Counted from the first letter of the stretch, positions 18,127 through 27,705 are shown. The stretch is 64,000 nt of DNA from Methylophilus sp. 42 (GCF_000384155.1 NZ_KB913031.1:1-64000); one strand, 5' to 3'. Made by a program: numbers and translations. The notes: generated by a model not told the origin, from the letters alone.

Positions 18127-19359
18127 ATGACTGCACATGCAAGCAAGATTGCGCATTTGCCCGAGCACCCGCCGCGCCAACCGGCGCACGTGATCACCAG
18201 TGACGCCGAAGCGATTGCCGTGGCCAAACAAGTCGCGAGTGAAATCGCCAAAGAAGCGGCAATACGCGACAAGGAAAGACGCCTGCCGCGCAAGGAACTG
18301 GATTTATTCTCCAGCAGCGGCTTGTGGGGCATTACTGTGCCGAAAGAATATGGCGGCGCGTTTGTGTCGAACAAAACCCTGGCTGAAGTCATTGCTACAG
18401 TGGCAGAAGCGGACCCCAGCATCGGGCAGATTCCGCAAAACCACTTGTATATGGTGGAAGGCCTGCGTCTGGACGGCACGGATTTCCAGAAAAAGTATTT
18501 TTATGAGCTGGTGCTGCAAGGCGTACGCTTTGGCAATGCGTTTTCTGAAATCGGCACCCGCAGTGTCAATGATGTGAAAACCAAACTGACACCGACTAAC
18601 AGCGGCTACTTCTTAAACGGCAAAAAATTCTATTCTTCTGGCGCTTTGCTGGCTGACTGGGTGCCGGTAGTGGCCAAAGATGAGCACGACAATACCGTGG
18701 TGGCCTTTGTACCGGCCGGTGCAGAAGGTCTGACGATCATTGATGACTGGTCCAGTTTTGGTCAACGCACTACGGCCAGCGGGACTACCCTGCTGGAAAA
18801 TATCTTTGTGCCCAGCGAGTATGTGTTGCCACACCATTTGGCGTTTGACCGCCCCACAGCCATGGGCCCGGTGGCGCAAATTATCCAGGCCGCGGTAGAT
18901 ACCGGCATTGCGCGTGCCGCGTTCAAGGATACGCTGCATTTTGTCCGTAACCATACCCGCCCTTGGATTGATACTGACCTGGAGCATGGTTACGAAGATC
19001 CACATACCATTAAAGACATTGGCGATTTGCAGATTCGCTTGCATGCCACCGAGGCCTTATTGGCACGCGCAGGCGAGTACATAGACGAAGCCCAGCGCAA
19101 CCCGAATGAAGACACCGTGGCAGAAGCCTCCATTGCCGTGGCCGAAGCCAAGGTATTGAGTACCGAAACCGCGCTGCTGGCAGGTAGCAAACTGTTTGAA
19201 CTGGCCGGTACACGTTCTACACTGGGTGAGTACAACTTGGACCGCCACTGGCGTAACGCCCGTACCCATACGCTGCACGACCCGGTACGCTGGAAATATC
19301 ATGCGGTGGGTAATTACAGCCTGAACCAGGTCAAACCTCCGCGTCATCCGTGGATTTAA
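18127..19359 (+). CDS. sfnB: SfnB-type sulfur-acquisition flavin oxidoreductase
   Basis: A 410-residue protein of the acyl-CoA dehydrogenase fold, the subgroup named SfnB in pseudomonads, where it belongs to the dimethyl sulfone regulon. Recognisable stretches are LFSSSGLWGITVPKEYGGAF, EADPSIGQIPQNHLYMVEGL, NGKKFYSSGALLADWVPVVA and the C-terminal [18 protein letters not shown]. The group resembles flavin-dependent desulfurisation monooxygenases (DszC) more than true dehydrogenases. Exact substrate unknown. It is a single gene divergent from msuE with its own sigma-54 promoter and a terminator behind. Confidence 0.9.
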   Translation: MTAHASKIAHLPEHPPRQPAHVITSDAEAIAVAKQVASEIAKEAAIRDKERRLPRKELDLFSSSGLWGITVPKEYGGAFVSNKTLAEVIATVAEADPSIGQIPQNHLYMVEGLRLDGTDFQKKYFYELVLQGVRFGNAFSEIGTRSVNDVKTKLTPTNSGYFLNGKKFYSSGALLADWVPVVAKDEHDNTVVAFVPAGAEGLTIIDDWSSFGQRTTASGTTLLENIFVPSEYVLPHHLAFDRPTAMGPVAQIIQAAVDTGIARAAFKDTLHFVRNHTRPWIDTDLEHGYEDPHTIKDIGDLQIRLHATEALLARAGEYIDEAQRNPNEDTVAEASIAVAEAKVLSTETALLAGSKLFELAGTRSTLGEYNLDRHWRNARTHTLHDPVRWKYHAVGNYSLNQVKPPRHPWI

Positions 19360-19388
19360 GCATAGACTTAAACTAGCTGCAGTAAAAA

Positions 19389-19412
19389 CAAAGCCCTCGC
19401 ATGAGGGCTTTG
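19389..19412. terminator. terminator between sfnB and ribB
   Basis: Hairpin AAAGCCCTC-GCAT-GAGGGCTTT lying between the convergent sfnB and ribB genes. T run is short on both sides (TTTGTTG to the right, TTTGTTTTTACTG to the left), so it probably serves both, better leftward. Confidence 0.8.
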
Positions 19413-19433
19413 TTGTATTGATCAATCGTTGAT

Positions 19434-20141
19434 TTAACCGCTATACACCATGGCTGCATCGAGCAATGTGCTTTGTTGCCGAACAGGGCGCACAGGCTGG
19501 CGTGGATAGGTCACCTGCAACTGTCGCTCGCGGTAAACAATCATATCGGCAATCGTAATCATCTTTAAACCGTGCTGTTTGGCAAAGCGCAGCAAGTCTG
19601 GTCGCCTGGCCATGCTGCCATCATCATTGACGATTTCGCACAACACCCCCACCGGTTGCAAACCGGCCATCGCGGCCAGGTCATGCGCAGCTTCGGTATG
19701 ACCTGGCCGCTCCAGCACGCCACCCAAGCGAGCACGCAAGGGGAAAATATGCCCGGGCCGATGAAAGTCGCTGGCCTGGCTGGACGGGTCTGCCAATGCC
19801 CGCAAAGTCAATGCACGGTCCGCGGCTGAAATACCACTGGTGGTGCCATATTTGTAATCGACACTGACGGTAAACGCTGTCCTGAATGGGTCGGCGTTAT
19901 GCGTCACCATCTGCGGTAAATGCAGTGCCTGCAAGCGCTGCTCTTGCATGGCCACACACACCAGGCCGCTGCTATATTTCACTAAAAAAGCCATGTGCTC
20001 GGTAGTGATTTTTTCAGCGGCAATAATCAGATCACCTTCATTTTCACGGTCGGTATCATCGACGACGATGACAAATTCACCATTGGCAATGGCTTCTACC
20101 GCATCGACGACGGTATCAAATGGTGGTAACGGAGATTGCAT
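19434..20141 (-). CDS. ribB: 3,4-dihydroxy-2-butanone 4-phosphate synthase
   Basis: Converts ribulose 5-phosphate to the four-carbon precursor of riboflavin; cytoplasmic, Mg-dependent. Conserved motifs DDTDRENEGDLIIAAEKIT, GISAADRALT, HRPGHIFPLRAR and RPGHTEAAHDLA are all there. 235 residues with the start at 20141, chosen because AGGA lies 7 nt upstream; an earlier ATG six codons upstream has no such site. It carries a short C-terminal tail but no GTP cyclohydrolase domain. Last gene of the ssuD unit: it would raise FMN supply when FMN-dependent sulfur oxygenases are made. Confidence 0.92.
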   Translation of the reverse strand: MQSPLPPFDTVVDAVEAIANGEFVIVVDDTDRENEGDLIIAAEKITTEHMAFLVKYSSGLVCVAMQEQRLQALHLPQMVTHNADPFRTAFTVSVDYKYGTTSGISAADRALTLRALADPSSQASDFHRPGHIFPLRARLGGVLERPGHTEAAHDLAAMAGLQPVGVLCEIVNDDGSMARRPDLLRFAKQHGLKMITIADMIVYRERQLQVTYPRQPVRPVRQQSTLLDAAMVYSG

Positions 20142-20161
20142 AGTTGTTCCTGCCTGCATAC

Positions 20162-21016
20162 TTATACGCTGAGCTTTAACAAGCGCGCAGCATTCTGATA
20201 AAACACTTTTTCCAGCACCGCATCTTTAAAACCCAAGGCGGCAAAGTCGTCTATGGTTTGCTTCATCGGCCTGAAAGGATAAGAGGTGCCAAACAGTAAC
20301 TGATCCCCCAGAAACTGGTTCGCCGCCTGTACATACAATTCGGCGCCAGGCTGGAAAATATACATATCGGGCACCAGGTACAGGTTTGGATAACGGAACG
20401 CCGCACCGACAATTTCATTCACATACGGGTAATAACCGTGGAAACAAATAATGTTGAGGTTGGGATATTTTCTCGCCAGCCTGGCCACTGCATTCGGATG
20501 CGCGTAGTCCAGGTCGGGCGTGGTGGGGCCGGACATCACGCACACGGGTACGCCATGCTGCTGACAAGCCTCATACACCGGGTCAAAAATGGGGTCGTCG
20601 ACCTGGCGTGCCGGTTTGCCAAAGCCGGGTTCGATATTAATCGCCTTGAAACCGTAATGGTTGACGGCTTTTTCAATCGCGGCCAAGGCACTGTCTACGC
20701 CACGGCTTTCAATATCCACCGAACCCAGGCCCACCAGTTTAGGACTGTGTTTGACCAGGTCGGCAATCTGCTGGTCGCCGATGGTCAGGTCTGGCGTTTC
20801 ACGCCCCACCACCACGGCAATATCAATCCCGGCCTGGTCGATCTCCTGCAAATAGCCTTCTACCGTATATGAGCGGCGAAAATGCTCGGGTTCAAGCGAA
20901 CCCACACGCTGGTTGAGCCATTTGGCAGTGTCATAAGCAGGGGTGTTGGGCGTAGCGCCAAAAAAGTCATGCAGAAACGCAGGACGGTTGCGTAGATCGA
21001 TAATTTTTTGTTTCAT
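20162..21016 (-). CDS. amidohydrolase-family (metal-dependent hydrolase) protein
   Basis: A 284-residue TIM-barrel protein of the amidohydrolase 2 / ACMSD-like family: early IDLRNRPAFLHDFFG, then GFKAINIEPGFGKPARQVDD, NLNIICFHGYYPYVNE and the C-terminal QLLFGTSYPFRPMKQTIDDF. The usual HxH after the first strand is replaced (DLRNRP), so metal binding is altered. It lies between the DszC-like gene and ribB in the sigma-54 unit. Substrate unknown; it could act on a product of sulfone or sulfonate breakdown. Confidence 0.82.
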   Translation of the reverse strand: MKQKIIDLRNRPAFLHDFFGATPNTPAYDTAKWLNQRVGSLEPEHFRRSYTVEGYLQEIDQAGIDIAVVVGRETPDLTIGDQQIADLVKHSPKLVGLGSVDIESRGVDSALAAIEKAVNHYGFKAINIEPGFGKPARQVDDPIFDPVYEACQQHGVPVCVMSGPTTPDLDYAHPNAVARLARKYPNLNIICFHGYYPYVNEIVGAAFRYPNLYLVPDMYIFQPGAELYVQAANQFLGDQLLFGTSYPFRPMKQTIDDFAALGFKDAVLEKVFYQNAARLLKLSV

Positions 21017-21035
21017 AAACTTTCTTTAGTGTGCG

Positions 21036-22256
21036 TTAGGCGTAGAAACTCGGTGTGGGGTACTGTCCGTTAAGTGCCCAATCCCCTAAATCCTTGAGTT
21101 TGTAATCCACCGGGTCATGCAGGGTATACACGCGCAAATTGCGCCAGAAGCGGTCCATGCGCAGCTTGGCGGTGGTGGCTCGTGCACCAGCCACTTCAAA
21201 CACGCGCGTAGTGACATCCAGCCCGGCACGCGTCGCGTTGACCTTGGCCGAAAACACCGCCAAGGCCAGTTCGCCACGGGTCAACTCATCCAGGCCCAAG
21301 GTTTGCTGCCATGCGTGATCAAGTAAGCCTGCCGCATGATCTGCCAGCACGGCCGACGCATGCAAGCTGGCCCAGAACTCGCCGTAATGCAGCAAGGTAA
21401 ACGGGTCTTCGTGTATGGTCTGTGCCAGTGAGCCTGACCAGACCCGGCTGCTGCTACGCGTATATTTCGCACCTTCTGCCAGCGCGCCTTCGGCAATGCC
21501 GAGATAAATATTGGTAAAAATCAGTTGCGCTACCAACGAACGCAGGCTGGCAAATGGCGAGCTCAACGGGCCAGGGTTCATCAGCAATTCGCTGTCTTCC
21601 ACCCGCAGCTGGTTAAATTCAGCGCTGCCACTGTCTGTCTGCCGTTGGCCGATATTGTCCCAATCACCATTGAGCTGGATGCCGCTACGATCAGTCGGCA
21701 CCGCGGCCACCAGAAACTTGCCTGTGCCTTCTTCAATTGCCGACACAATCAGGTAGTCAGAATCCATAGAACCGGAGCAAAAGCTCTTTTGCCCGGTAAA
21801 CACATAGCCAGCCGCCGCTTTACGTGCCACGGTGCGGTTATCCAAAGGGTTTAAGGCATTGCCCCACCACAGGTTTTGCGCAGCAGTCAGCTTGAAATAG
21901 TGCTGCCATTGCACCTCACTGCCATATAGGCGAATCGAAGTCAGCATCAAAAACTGGAACGCGAATACCTGGGCGATCGAGCTGTCCACACGCGCGATCT
22001 GGCGAATAATGCTGTAGATTTCCTGCCAGCTGCCGCCTAGGCCGCCATAGGTTTTCGGTATCAGCAACTTCAACAGCCCGCTATCCCGTACCGCCTGACG
22101 CTGTTCATACGGTGTGCCGCCTGCGGCATCGCGCTCAATCGCGGTTTCTGCCAGATAGTCGCAAAGCTGTTTGGCCCGCTCGCGTGGTGTGCCGCCAAAC
22201 ACAATGCCATGTGATGCCTCAACGTCGTCCAGGCGTGAATTCAGTGCCAGAGTCAT
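21036..22256 (-). CDS. DszC/SfnC-like flavin-dependent monooxygenase (acyl-CoA dehydrogenase fold)
   Basis: A 406-residue protein of the acyl-CoA dehydrogenase superfamily: [77 protein letters not shown] and the C-terminal RFWRNLRVYTLHDPVDYK. The tryptophan-rich WWGNALNP region and the SFCSGSMDSD loop are features of the DszC-like branch, which uses FMNH2 and O2. It is a close paralogue of the 23780 gene. Start chosen at the second ATG (AGGAGG 4 nt upstream). Probably attacks an organosulfur substrate; not proven. Confidence 0.85.
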   Translation of the reverse strand: MTLALNSRLDDVEASHGIVFGGTPRERAKQLCDYLAETAIERDAAGGTPYEQRQAVRDSGLLKLLIPKTYGGLGGSWQEIYSIIRQIARVDSSIAQVFAFQFLMLTSIRLYGSEVQWQHYFKLTAAQNLWWGNALNPLDNRTVARKAAAGYVFTGQKSFCSGSMDSDYLIVSAIEEGTGKFLVAAVPTDRSGIQLNGDWDNIGQRQTDSGSAEFNQLRVEDSELLMNPGPLSSPFASLRSLVAQLIFTNIYLGIAEGALAEGAKYTRSSSRVWSGSLAQTIHEDPFTLLHYGEFWASLHASAVLADHAAGLLDHAWQQTLGLDELTRGELALAVFSAKVNATRAGLDVTTRVFEVAGARATTAKLRMDRFWRNLRVYTLHDPVDYKLKDLGDWALNGQYPTPSFYA

Positions 22257-22264
22257 CATCCCTC

Positions 22265-23398
22265 CTATGCCGCATGCTTGACCGGTTTGGCCGCACCAAA
22301 CGGCCCCGTCATATTGGTATTGATACTGACCTCGGCGCTGGCCTGCTGGTTAACAGGCAATAAGGGAAACAGCAATTCAGCCACGCGATAAGACTCCTCC
22401 AGATGTGGATAGCCAGAGAAAATAAAATAATCAATGCCCAGAGCCTGATACTCTTTAATCCTGTCGGCCACCTCTTGTGGATTACCCACCAGCGCCGTGC
22501 CCGCCCCGCCGCGCACCAGCCCCACCCCGGCCCACAAGTTGGGTGAGACCTCGAGTTTGTCACGCCGGCCATGGTGTAACTCGGTCATCCGTTTTTGCGC
22601 CACCGAATCAAAATTGGCGACAGCGGCCTGTGCCGCAGCAATGGTGTCATCGGTCACGTGCGAAATCAGTTCGTCGGCCGCTTGCCAGGCTTGTTCGCTG
22701 GTCTCGCGCACAATCACATGCAAGCGGATGCCGAAACGGATGCCACGGCCTTGTGCTGCAGCTGCCGCACGAATGACCCTGATTTTTTCGGCCACAGCTG
22801 CTGGCGGCTCGCCCCAGGTCAAATGCACATCAATATGCTTGCTACTGAGCTGGATCGCCGCCTCAGAGGCCCCGCCAATAAACAGCGGCGGATAAGGCTT
22901 TTGCAGGCTGCCGGTCGGTAAACTCGCATCTTTGACGCGTAAATATTCACCTTCATAATTGACGGCTTCTTCGGTCAATACCGAACGCCAGATAGACAGG
23001 AACTCTTCTGCCTCGGCATAGCGGGCATCATGATCCAGGAAGCTGCCTTCCGCCTGCTGTTCTACCGGGTCACCGCCCGCCACCACATTAATCAGTAAAC
23101 GCCCGCCGGAAATACGATCCAGCGTCGATGCCATGCGCGCAGACACCACCGGTGAAATAAAGCCGGGCCGCGTCGCGACCAAAAATTTGAGCTGTTTGGT
23201 TTCATTGATCAAGGCCGAGGAAATCACCCAGGCATCCTCGCAAGAGCGCCCGGAGGGCACCAGCACCCCGCCGTAACCCAGGCGGTCTGCCGCCTGTGCA
23301 ATCTGCTTTAAATAAGAGAGTGTTGCCGGTCTGGCACCTGTGCTGGTGCCAAGATAACGCTGGTCACCGTGCGTGGGTAAAAACCAGAATATTTCCAT
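22265..23398 (-). CDS. ssuD: FMNH2-dependent alkanesulfonate monooxygenase (SsuD/MsuD)
   Basis: A 377-residue luciferase-fold enzyme that releases sulfite from alkanesulfonates, giving an aldehyde. Family hallmarks: [19 protein letters not shown] at the start, [54 protein letters not shown] and [20 protein letters not shown]. Methanesulfonate (MsuD function) would follow SfnG logically, giving formaldehyde; sequence alone does not separate SsuD from MsuD. First gene of the leftward unit, 46 bp from a consensus sigma-54 promoter. Confidence 0.92.
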   Translation of the reverse strand: MEIFWFLPTHGDQRYLGTSTGARPATLSYLKQIAQAADRLGYGGVLVPSGRSCEDAWVISSALINETKQLKFLVATRPGFISPVVSARMASTLDRISGGRLLINVVAGGDPVEQQAEGSFLDHDARYAEAEEFLSIWRSVLTEEAVNYEGEYLRVKDASLPTGSLQKPYPPLFIGGASEAAIQLSSKHIDVHLTWGEPPAAVAEKIRVIRAAAAAQGRGIRFGIRLHVIVRETSEQAWQAADELISHVTDDTIAAAQAAVANFDSVAQKRMTELHHGRRDKLEVSPNLWAGVGLVRGGAGTALVGNPQEVADRIKEYQALGIDYFIFSGYPHLEESYRVAELLFPLLPVNQQASAEVSINTNMTGPFGAAKPVKHAA

Positions 23399-23443
23399 GT
23401 TGTGTGTTTCCTTCTATTCATGCTGCATACATGGAAAGCCTAG

Positions 23444-23459
23444 TGCAAAGAGCATGCCA
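23444..23459 (-). promoter_or_regulatory. sigma-54 promoter of ssuD operon
   Basis: Minus-strand TGGCATGCTCTTTGCA: fits TGGCAYRNNNNTTGCW completely. The nearest palindrome (23509-23524) is about 60 bp upstream of its -24 element. Confidence 0.85.
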
Positions 23460-23508
23460 CAAATAAAAATCATTATATTCAGTCACTTACAAAGACACCG
23501 AATGCTGT

Positions 23509-23524
23509 TGCTGAATAATCAGCA
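23509..23524. promoter_or_regulatory. SfnR-type activator site 3
   Basis: TGCTGAATAATCAGCA, a 16-bp inverted repeat with one mismatch between arms. First of three adjacent elements in the ssuD / DszC-like divergent region. Confidence 0.68.
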
Positions 23525-23537
23525 TATTTTATGCTGG

Positions 23538-23556
23538 TGCTGCTGTATCAGCAGCA
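23538..23556. promoter_or_regulatory. SfnR-type activator site 4 (variant)
   Basis: Perfect inverted repeat TGCTGCTG-TAT-CAGCAGCA, with wider spacing than the 16-bp type. It contains the CAGCA/TGCTG core and lies between sites 3 and 5; it may be a weaker site. Confidence 0.5.
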
Positions 23557-23560
23557 TGTG

Positions 23561-23576
23561 TGCTGATTATTCAGCA
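23561..23576. promoter_or_regulatory. SfnR-type activator site 5
   Basis: TGCTGATTATTCAGCA, a 16-bp inverted repeat with one mismatch. It is about 160 bp upstream of the rightward sigma-54 promoter. Confidence 0.68.
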
Positions 23577-23726
23577 ACAGGGTGACGGAGATCGCTGTCC
23601 GGCAAAAAACGATGCGGCCGTAAAACCATTCAACATTTTCTCAACCATATGATTTATAAGAATTATTTTTATACTTATCCGACAATCGATGCCATAGAAG
23701 TAGTGATTCACGGCCCCTGCCGGAGT

Positions 23727-23742
23727 TGGCACAAATCATGCT
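23727..23742 (+). promoter_or_regulatory. sigma-54 promoter of DszC-like gene, sfnR and ribA
   Basis: TGGCACAAATCATGCT: GG and GC 10 bp apart, strong match to the consensus. It is 38 bp before the TTG start. Since sfnR is in this unit, the activator probably controls its own synthesis. Confidence 0.8.
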
Positions 23743-23779
23743 GAACTATTAAGCATATGCAACCAGATGGATATTACTT

Positions 23780-24988
23780 TTGAATATAAATACTTTTGCA
23801 ATTCCGCCAACGGCACGCCTCAATGAAGGCCAGCATGCATTGGCGGTAGCCAAGCAACTGGCAGAATCGTTTTCGCTGACCGCCGTGGAACGGGATCATC
23901 AGGGCGGTACGCCAAAACTGGAACGGGATGCGATCCGCAACAGTGGCCTGCTGTCATTGATCATCCCACGCCAGTACGGCGGCTACGGCGCCAACTGGCA
24001 GGAGACGCTGCAAGTGGTCAGAGAGTTTGCCAAAGTAGACAGCTCGATTGCGCATGTCTATGGCTTTCAACATCTGATGCTGGCAACGGTACGACTCTTC
24101 TCCCGGCCCGACCAATGGGAGCGCTGGTACGAGCAAACCGCGCAATCCAACTGGTTTTGGGGCAATGCGCTCAATCCGCTGGATGAACGTACGCTGTGCA
24201 AAAGTTATGACCATTGGCATGAATTCTCAGGCAAAAAAAGCTTTTGCTCGGGCGCCATGGACTCCGAGATGCTGATTGCATCTGCCATTAAAAAGACGGA
24301 TGGTCAGTTGGTGATTGCCGCCATCCCGACCCTGCGTACCGGCGTGACCATCCTCGATGACTGGGACAATATCGGCCAACGCCAAACCGACAGTGGCAGC
24401 GTGAACTTTGAAAAAGTCAGGGTGGAAGAAAACGAGCTACTCACCGAACCCGGGCCACTCAGCAACCCGTTTGCCTGCTTGCGGCCGCTGATCGCACAGC
24501 TCATATTGACCAATATCTACCTCGGTATTGCCGAAGGCGCTTTTAACGACGCGCAACACTACACCTTGCGCGAAGCCCGGCCGTGGAAGAATGCCAATGT
24601 TGATATCACCAGCCAGGACCCTTACATCCTCGCCCATTACGGCGAATTTTGGGTCGGCCTGGAAGCAACGCGTGCACTGACTAACCAGGCGGCAGAAAAA
24701 CTGGATATCGCCTGGGCCAAGGGCCTGGCACTCACCGAGGAAGATCGCGGCTTGCTGGCGACCAGCATCAGTGCCGCCAAGGTCCTGGCAACCCGCACCG
24801 GGCTCGATATCACCAGCCGGATGTTTGAAGTGGCAGGGTCACGCGCGACGCATGCCGGACTGCGGCTGGACCGGCACTGGCGCAATTTGAGAACGCATAC
24901 GCTGCACGATCCACTAGATTACAAAATTAAGGAGCTGGGTGAATGGGCGCTGACTGGTAGCTTCCCTAACCCTACATTTTACTCATGA
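23780..24988 (+). CDS. DszC/SfnC-like flavin-dependent monooxygenase (second copy)
   Basis: A 402-residue paralogue of the 21036 gene, same landmarks: [76 protein letters not shown] and [18 protein letters not shown]. No ATG is available near the expected N-terminus; translation appears to begin at TTG (23780), with only a weak AGATGG upstream. The gene overlaps sfnR by 4 bp. It is likely an FMNH2-using oxygenase for another sulfone or sulfonate, or a partner of the first copy; the reaction is not established. Confidence 0.83.
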   Translation: MNINTFAIPPTARLNEGQHALAVAKQLAESFSLTAVERDHQGGTPKLERDAIRNSGLLSLIIPRQYGGYGANWQETLQVVREFAKVDSSIAHVYGFQHLMLATVRLFSRPDQWERWYEQTAQSNWFWGNALNPLDERTLCKSYDHWHEFSGKKSFCSGAMDSEMLIASAIKKTDGQLVIAAIPTLRTGVTILDDWDNIGQRQTDSGSVNFEKVRVEENELLTEPGPLSNPFACLRPLIAQLILTNIYLGIAEGAFNDAQHYTLREARPWKNANVDITSQDPYILAHYGEFWVGLEATRALTNQAAEKLDIAWAKGLALTEEDRGLLATSISAAKVLATRTGLDITSRMFEVAGSRATHAGLRLDRHWRNLRTHTLHDPLDYKIKELGEWALTGSFPNPTFYS

Positions 24989-26109
24989 ATATTATGGACA
25001 AATTTATCGAGAATCTGGATCAGGCGGGTGAATTGGACTACGGCGAGAATGAGAAGAAGCTACTCACGCTGCCCAACTCCCGCGCGCTCACCACGTCTAT
25101 TCGTGCCACCGCACAAGTGTTTGAGGATCCTAAATCCATTGCTTTGCTCAGTCGCATCCAGCAAATTGCGCCCAGCGATGCGAATGTACTCATCATCGGC
25201 GAAACCGGCACCGGCAAAGAGCTTATTGCACGCCATGTGCATGCCTTAAGCAAGCGCAAAGGCAAACCCTTTGTCGCCGTCAACTGCGGCGCCTTTTCTG
25301 ACACGCTGGTCGAAAGCGAATTGTTTGGGCATGAAAAAGGCGCGTTTACCGGTGCATTTGTCGCCAAGGCCGGCTGGTTTGAAGCCGCCAACGGCGGTAC
25401 GCTGTTTTTAGATGAAATCGGCGACTTGCCGCTAAGCATCCAGGTCAAACTGTTACGCGTGTTACAAGAGCGCGAAGTGGTGCGCCTGGGCGCCAGAAAA
25501 TCAACACCAATTGACGTCCGCCTGGTCGCCGCCACCAATGTCCGCCTGGAAGAAGCCGTACAGGCCGGTAATTTCCGTGAAGACCTGTTTTACCGCCTGC
25601 GTGTCGCCCATCTGGAGTTGCCTACCTTAAGAAACCGGCCAGGCGATATCTTGCCGCTGGCCGAGTATTTTGTCAGCGAATATACACGCCGCCTGGGTTA
25701 CGCAGAGATCCGCCTGGATGACTCGGCCAAACAGAAACTGGTGCAACACAGCTGGCCTGGCAATATCCGCGAACTGGAGAACGTGATTCACCACTCGCTG
25801 CTAATTTGCCGCAACAACCTGGTGCGTAGTGAAGACTTACATTTATCCTCCATCTCGCTGCACAGACCGAAGCAGGAGCACACGCCACAGGCCGGTAGTC
25901 ATGCACCCGACTTACTGGAGGAAGCCTTGCAGCAACTGTTTGAATCTGGCAAACCCCAGCTTTACGATTATTTTGAAGATGCCCTGGTGCGCGCCGCCTA
26001 CCACCACTGCCATCATAACCAGGTGCAAACCGCCAAGTTGCTTGGCCTAAGCCGAAATGTGTTGCGCGCCAAGTTGATTAAAATGGGAGCAATCAATGCC
26101 CTCAAGTAA
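24985..26109 (+). CDS. sfnR: sigma-54-dependent activator, SfnR type
   Basis: A 374-residue transcription activator that lacks a receiver or ligand domain: a short N-terminal segment (about 40 residues), an AAA+ domain with Walker A GETGTGKE, the sigma-54 contact loop GAFTGA, Walker [14 protein letters not shown] and the R-finger region [11 protein letters not shown], then a Fis-type helix-turn-helix at the end ([20 protein letters not shown]). This architecture is that of SfnR in pseudomonads, which drives dimethyl sulfone genes under sulfate limitation. It is itself behind a sigma-54 promoter. Without a sensor domain, its control is probably at the level of expression. Confidence 0.9.
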   Translation: MNIMDKFIENLDQAGELDYGENEKKLLTLPNSRALTTSIRATAQVFEDPKSIALLSRIQQIAPSDANVLIIGETGTGKELIARHVHALSKRKGKPFVAVNCGAFSDTLVESELFGHEKGAFTGAFVAKAGWFEAANGGTLFLDEIGDLPLSIQVKLLRVLQEREVVRLGARKSTPIDVRLVAATNVRLEEAVQAGNFREDLFYRLRVAHLELPTLRNRPGDILPLAEYFVSEYTRRLGYAEIRLDDSAKQKLVQHSWPGNIRELENVIHHSLLICRNNLVRSEDLHLSSISLHRPKQEHTPQAGSHAPDLLEEALQQLFESGKPQLYDYFEDALVRAAYHHCHHNQVQTAKLLGLSRNVLRAKLIKMGAINALK

Positions 26110-26764
26110 CCTTGCGCTCAAACCTGTGCCTGCGGACTTACGTGCACGAATCACGCCACAGGCGGTTGCCAGCCTGCCTACAGACTATGGCCACTATCAA
26201 CTGCACGCATTTATCGACCACAAAAGCGGCATAGAGCATATCGCATTGGTGCTGGGAGAGGTTGGCGGGCAATCTTCGATGCTGACACGTATTCACTCGG
26301 AGTGCCTGACTGGTGACGTGTTTGGCTCACAACGTTGTGATTGTGGCGAGCAGTTCAAACAGGCGCAGCGACTGATACAGCAACAGGGTAAAGGCGTGAT
26401 TGTCTATTTACGCGGGCATGAAGGGCGCGGCATAGGGCTCAGCAACAAAGTGCGCGCCTATGCCTTGCAAGAACAAGGGCTGGATACGGTAGAGGCCAAT
26501 GTGGCGCTAGGCCTGCCAGTTGACCAGCGTGAATATGATATCGCGGTTGGCATATTGCAGCATTTACAGGTCGCCTCGATTCGCTTGCTCAGTAACAACC
26601 CTGACAAATCACAAGCCATGTCCGATTGGGGACTAACGGTTGAAGCCGTTGTGCCGCTAGAAGTGGCAGGTAATCCGCAAAGTGCTGCCTACCTCGCCAC
26701 CAAGAAACATAAACTGGGTCATCAACTGGCGTTGATAGATAGCCATTCACCGCCCAAAAACTAG
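26096..26764 (+). CDS. ribA: GTP cyclohydrolase II
   Basis: First enzyme of riboflavin synthesis from GTP, zinc-dependent. The family core is intact: [20 protein letters not shown] with the three zinc cysteines, [39 protein letters not shown] and the C-terminal RLLSNNPDK. Length 222 residues, slightly more than E. coli RibA (196). It overlaps the end of sfnR by 14 bp in another frame, so it belongs to the same sigma-54 unit. With ribB at 19434 this places both riboflavin precursor branches under the sulfur control. Confidence 0.93.
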   Translation: MPSSNLALKPVPADLRARITPQAVASLPTDYGHYQLHAFIDHKSGIEHIALVLGEVGGQSSMLTRIHSECLTGDVFGSQRCDCGEQFKQAQRLIQQQGKGVIVYLRGHEGRGIGLSNKVRAYALQEQGLDTVEANVALGLPVDQREYDIAVGILQHLQVASIRLLSNNPDKSQAMSDWGLTVEAVVPLEVAGNPQSAAYLATKKHKLGHQLALIDSHSPPKN

Positions 26765-27369
26765 CTGCATATTGCTAAATGCTGCGCTTGCAGCCGCTGC
26801 AACACGCCGCTGAGCGCCTGATCAACCTGTTGCCGTGCAAAGGACTGGCTCAAAAGCGTGCCTGCCTGTGTGTTAGCCTGCAAGCGCAATTGCACAGACC
26901 GCAGCTGACATTGCAGCTTGGCAAGCCTTGGCCCATCACGCTCAGGCGGTATCTCAAATTCATTTTGGCTACCATACGCTGTAAACAGCAATGTTTCCAG
27001 GCCCACCACCAATGCCATGATATGGTCGCCGGTAAAAGCCGGATCAAATACCAAGCTAATTGCATCAGTGCCTTGCAAGCGGCGGATGCCCTCAAACTTC
27101 CAGTTAGCTTTACCATCAAATACCCACTCGGTCATTTCACGCGGCCCCACTTGGGTGCTTTTAGCCAACTCATCCGGGTATTCGGTATATAACTGCTGCA
27201 TCAACGTACGCAGATCATCGGTATGTGCGCTCATCTCCTGTCTGGTGGTCAACGGTGGTGGCAATGGTAATTGCTTGACCGGGCGCGCCTGCGCCGCATT
27301 TATCATCACCAATACCAGCCATACCACACCGAACAATCGCCAAATCAATCTTTGCTGTTTTAAACGCAT
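26761..27369 (-). CDS. exported protein of unknown function
   Basis: A 202-residue protein with a signal peptide (RLFGVVWLVLVMINAAQA, cleavage near residue 28). The start at 27369 is preferred because it begins the signal peptide; the frame is open for 53 more codons with no sign of coding. The mature part has EMTEWVFDGKANWKFEGIRR and ALVVGLETLLFTAYGSQNEF; it is mostly helical at the end. I do not recognise the family. It overlaps the ribA stop tail to tail by 4 bp and has a terminator hairpin just upstream. Confidence 0.72.
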   Translation of the reverse strand: MRLKQQRLIWRLFGVVWLVLVMINAAQARPVKQLPLPPPLTTRQEMSAHTDDLRTLMQQLYTEYPDELAKSTQVGPREMTEWVFDGKANWKFEGIRRLQGTDAISLVFDPAFTGDHIMALVVGLETLLFTAYGSQNEFEIPPERDGPRLAKLQCQLRSVQLRLQANTQAGTLLSQSFARQQVDQALSGVLQRLQAQHLAICS

Positions 27370-27390
27370 CGCACACCTGCCAGAAATTAA

Positions 27391-27417
27391 AAAGCCCGAA
27401 CATATTGCTCGGGCTTT
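27391..27417 (-). terminator. Rho-independent terminator before the exported-protein gene
   Basis: Stem AAAGCCCGA / TCGGGCTTT with a 9-nt loop. On the minus strand the stem runs into CTTTTTAATTT. It would end transcription arriving from the chemoreceptor gene (stop at 27706) and insulate the 26761 gene. The 285 bp between 27421 and 27705 hold no gene, tRNA or clear repeat that I can see. Confidence 0.75.
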
Positions 27418-27705
27418 GGATGTTAGCGCTAAAAATGACTGATTAAAACGGTTATATTCACAATAAATCATATGCAATATACTCAAGCCATTGAAATAAT
27501 TACAATATTCATAGAGCAATCTAAACATACATGAACAAAATGTAAATTAAAGAGCGTTAAATCGCCATTATTGCCCATTTAATTAACAATAATGACTACC
27601 TACGTGGATCACAAAACATAAAATCAGTTGAATCTTGGTGGTGAAAGGTTACGAATTGGAACCTGATAATCATCTAGTAACACCAGTGAACTGCAGAAGC
27701 CAAAT

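Noticed and set aside
27421-27705. tRNA or small RNA in the gap between the chemoreceptor and exported-protein genes
   Set aside because: I could not fold a cloverleaf and saw no promoter module; only the terminator at its edge is supported.
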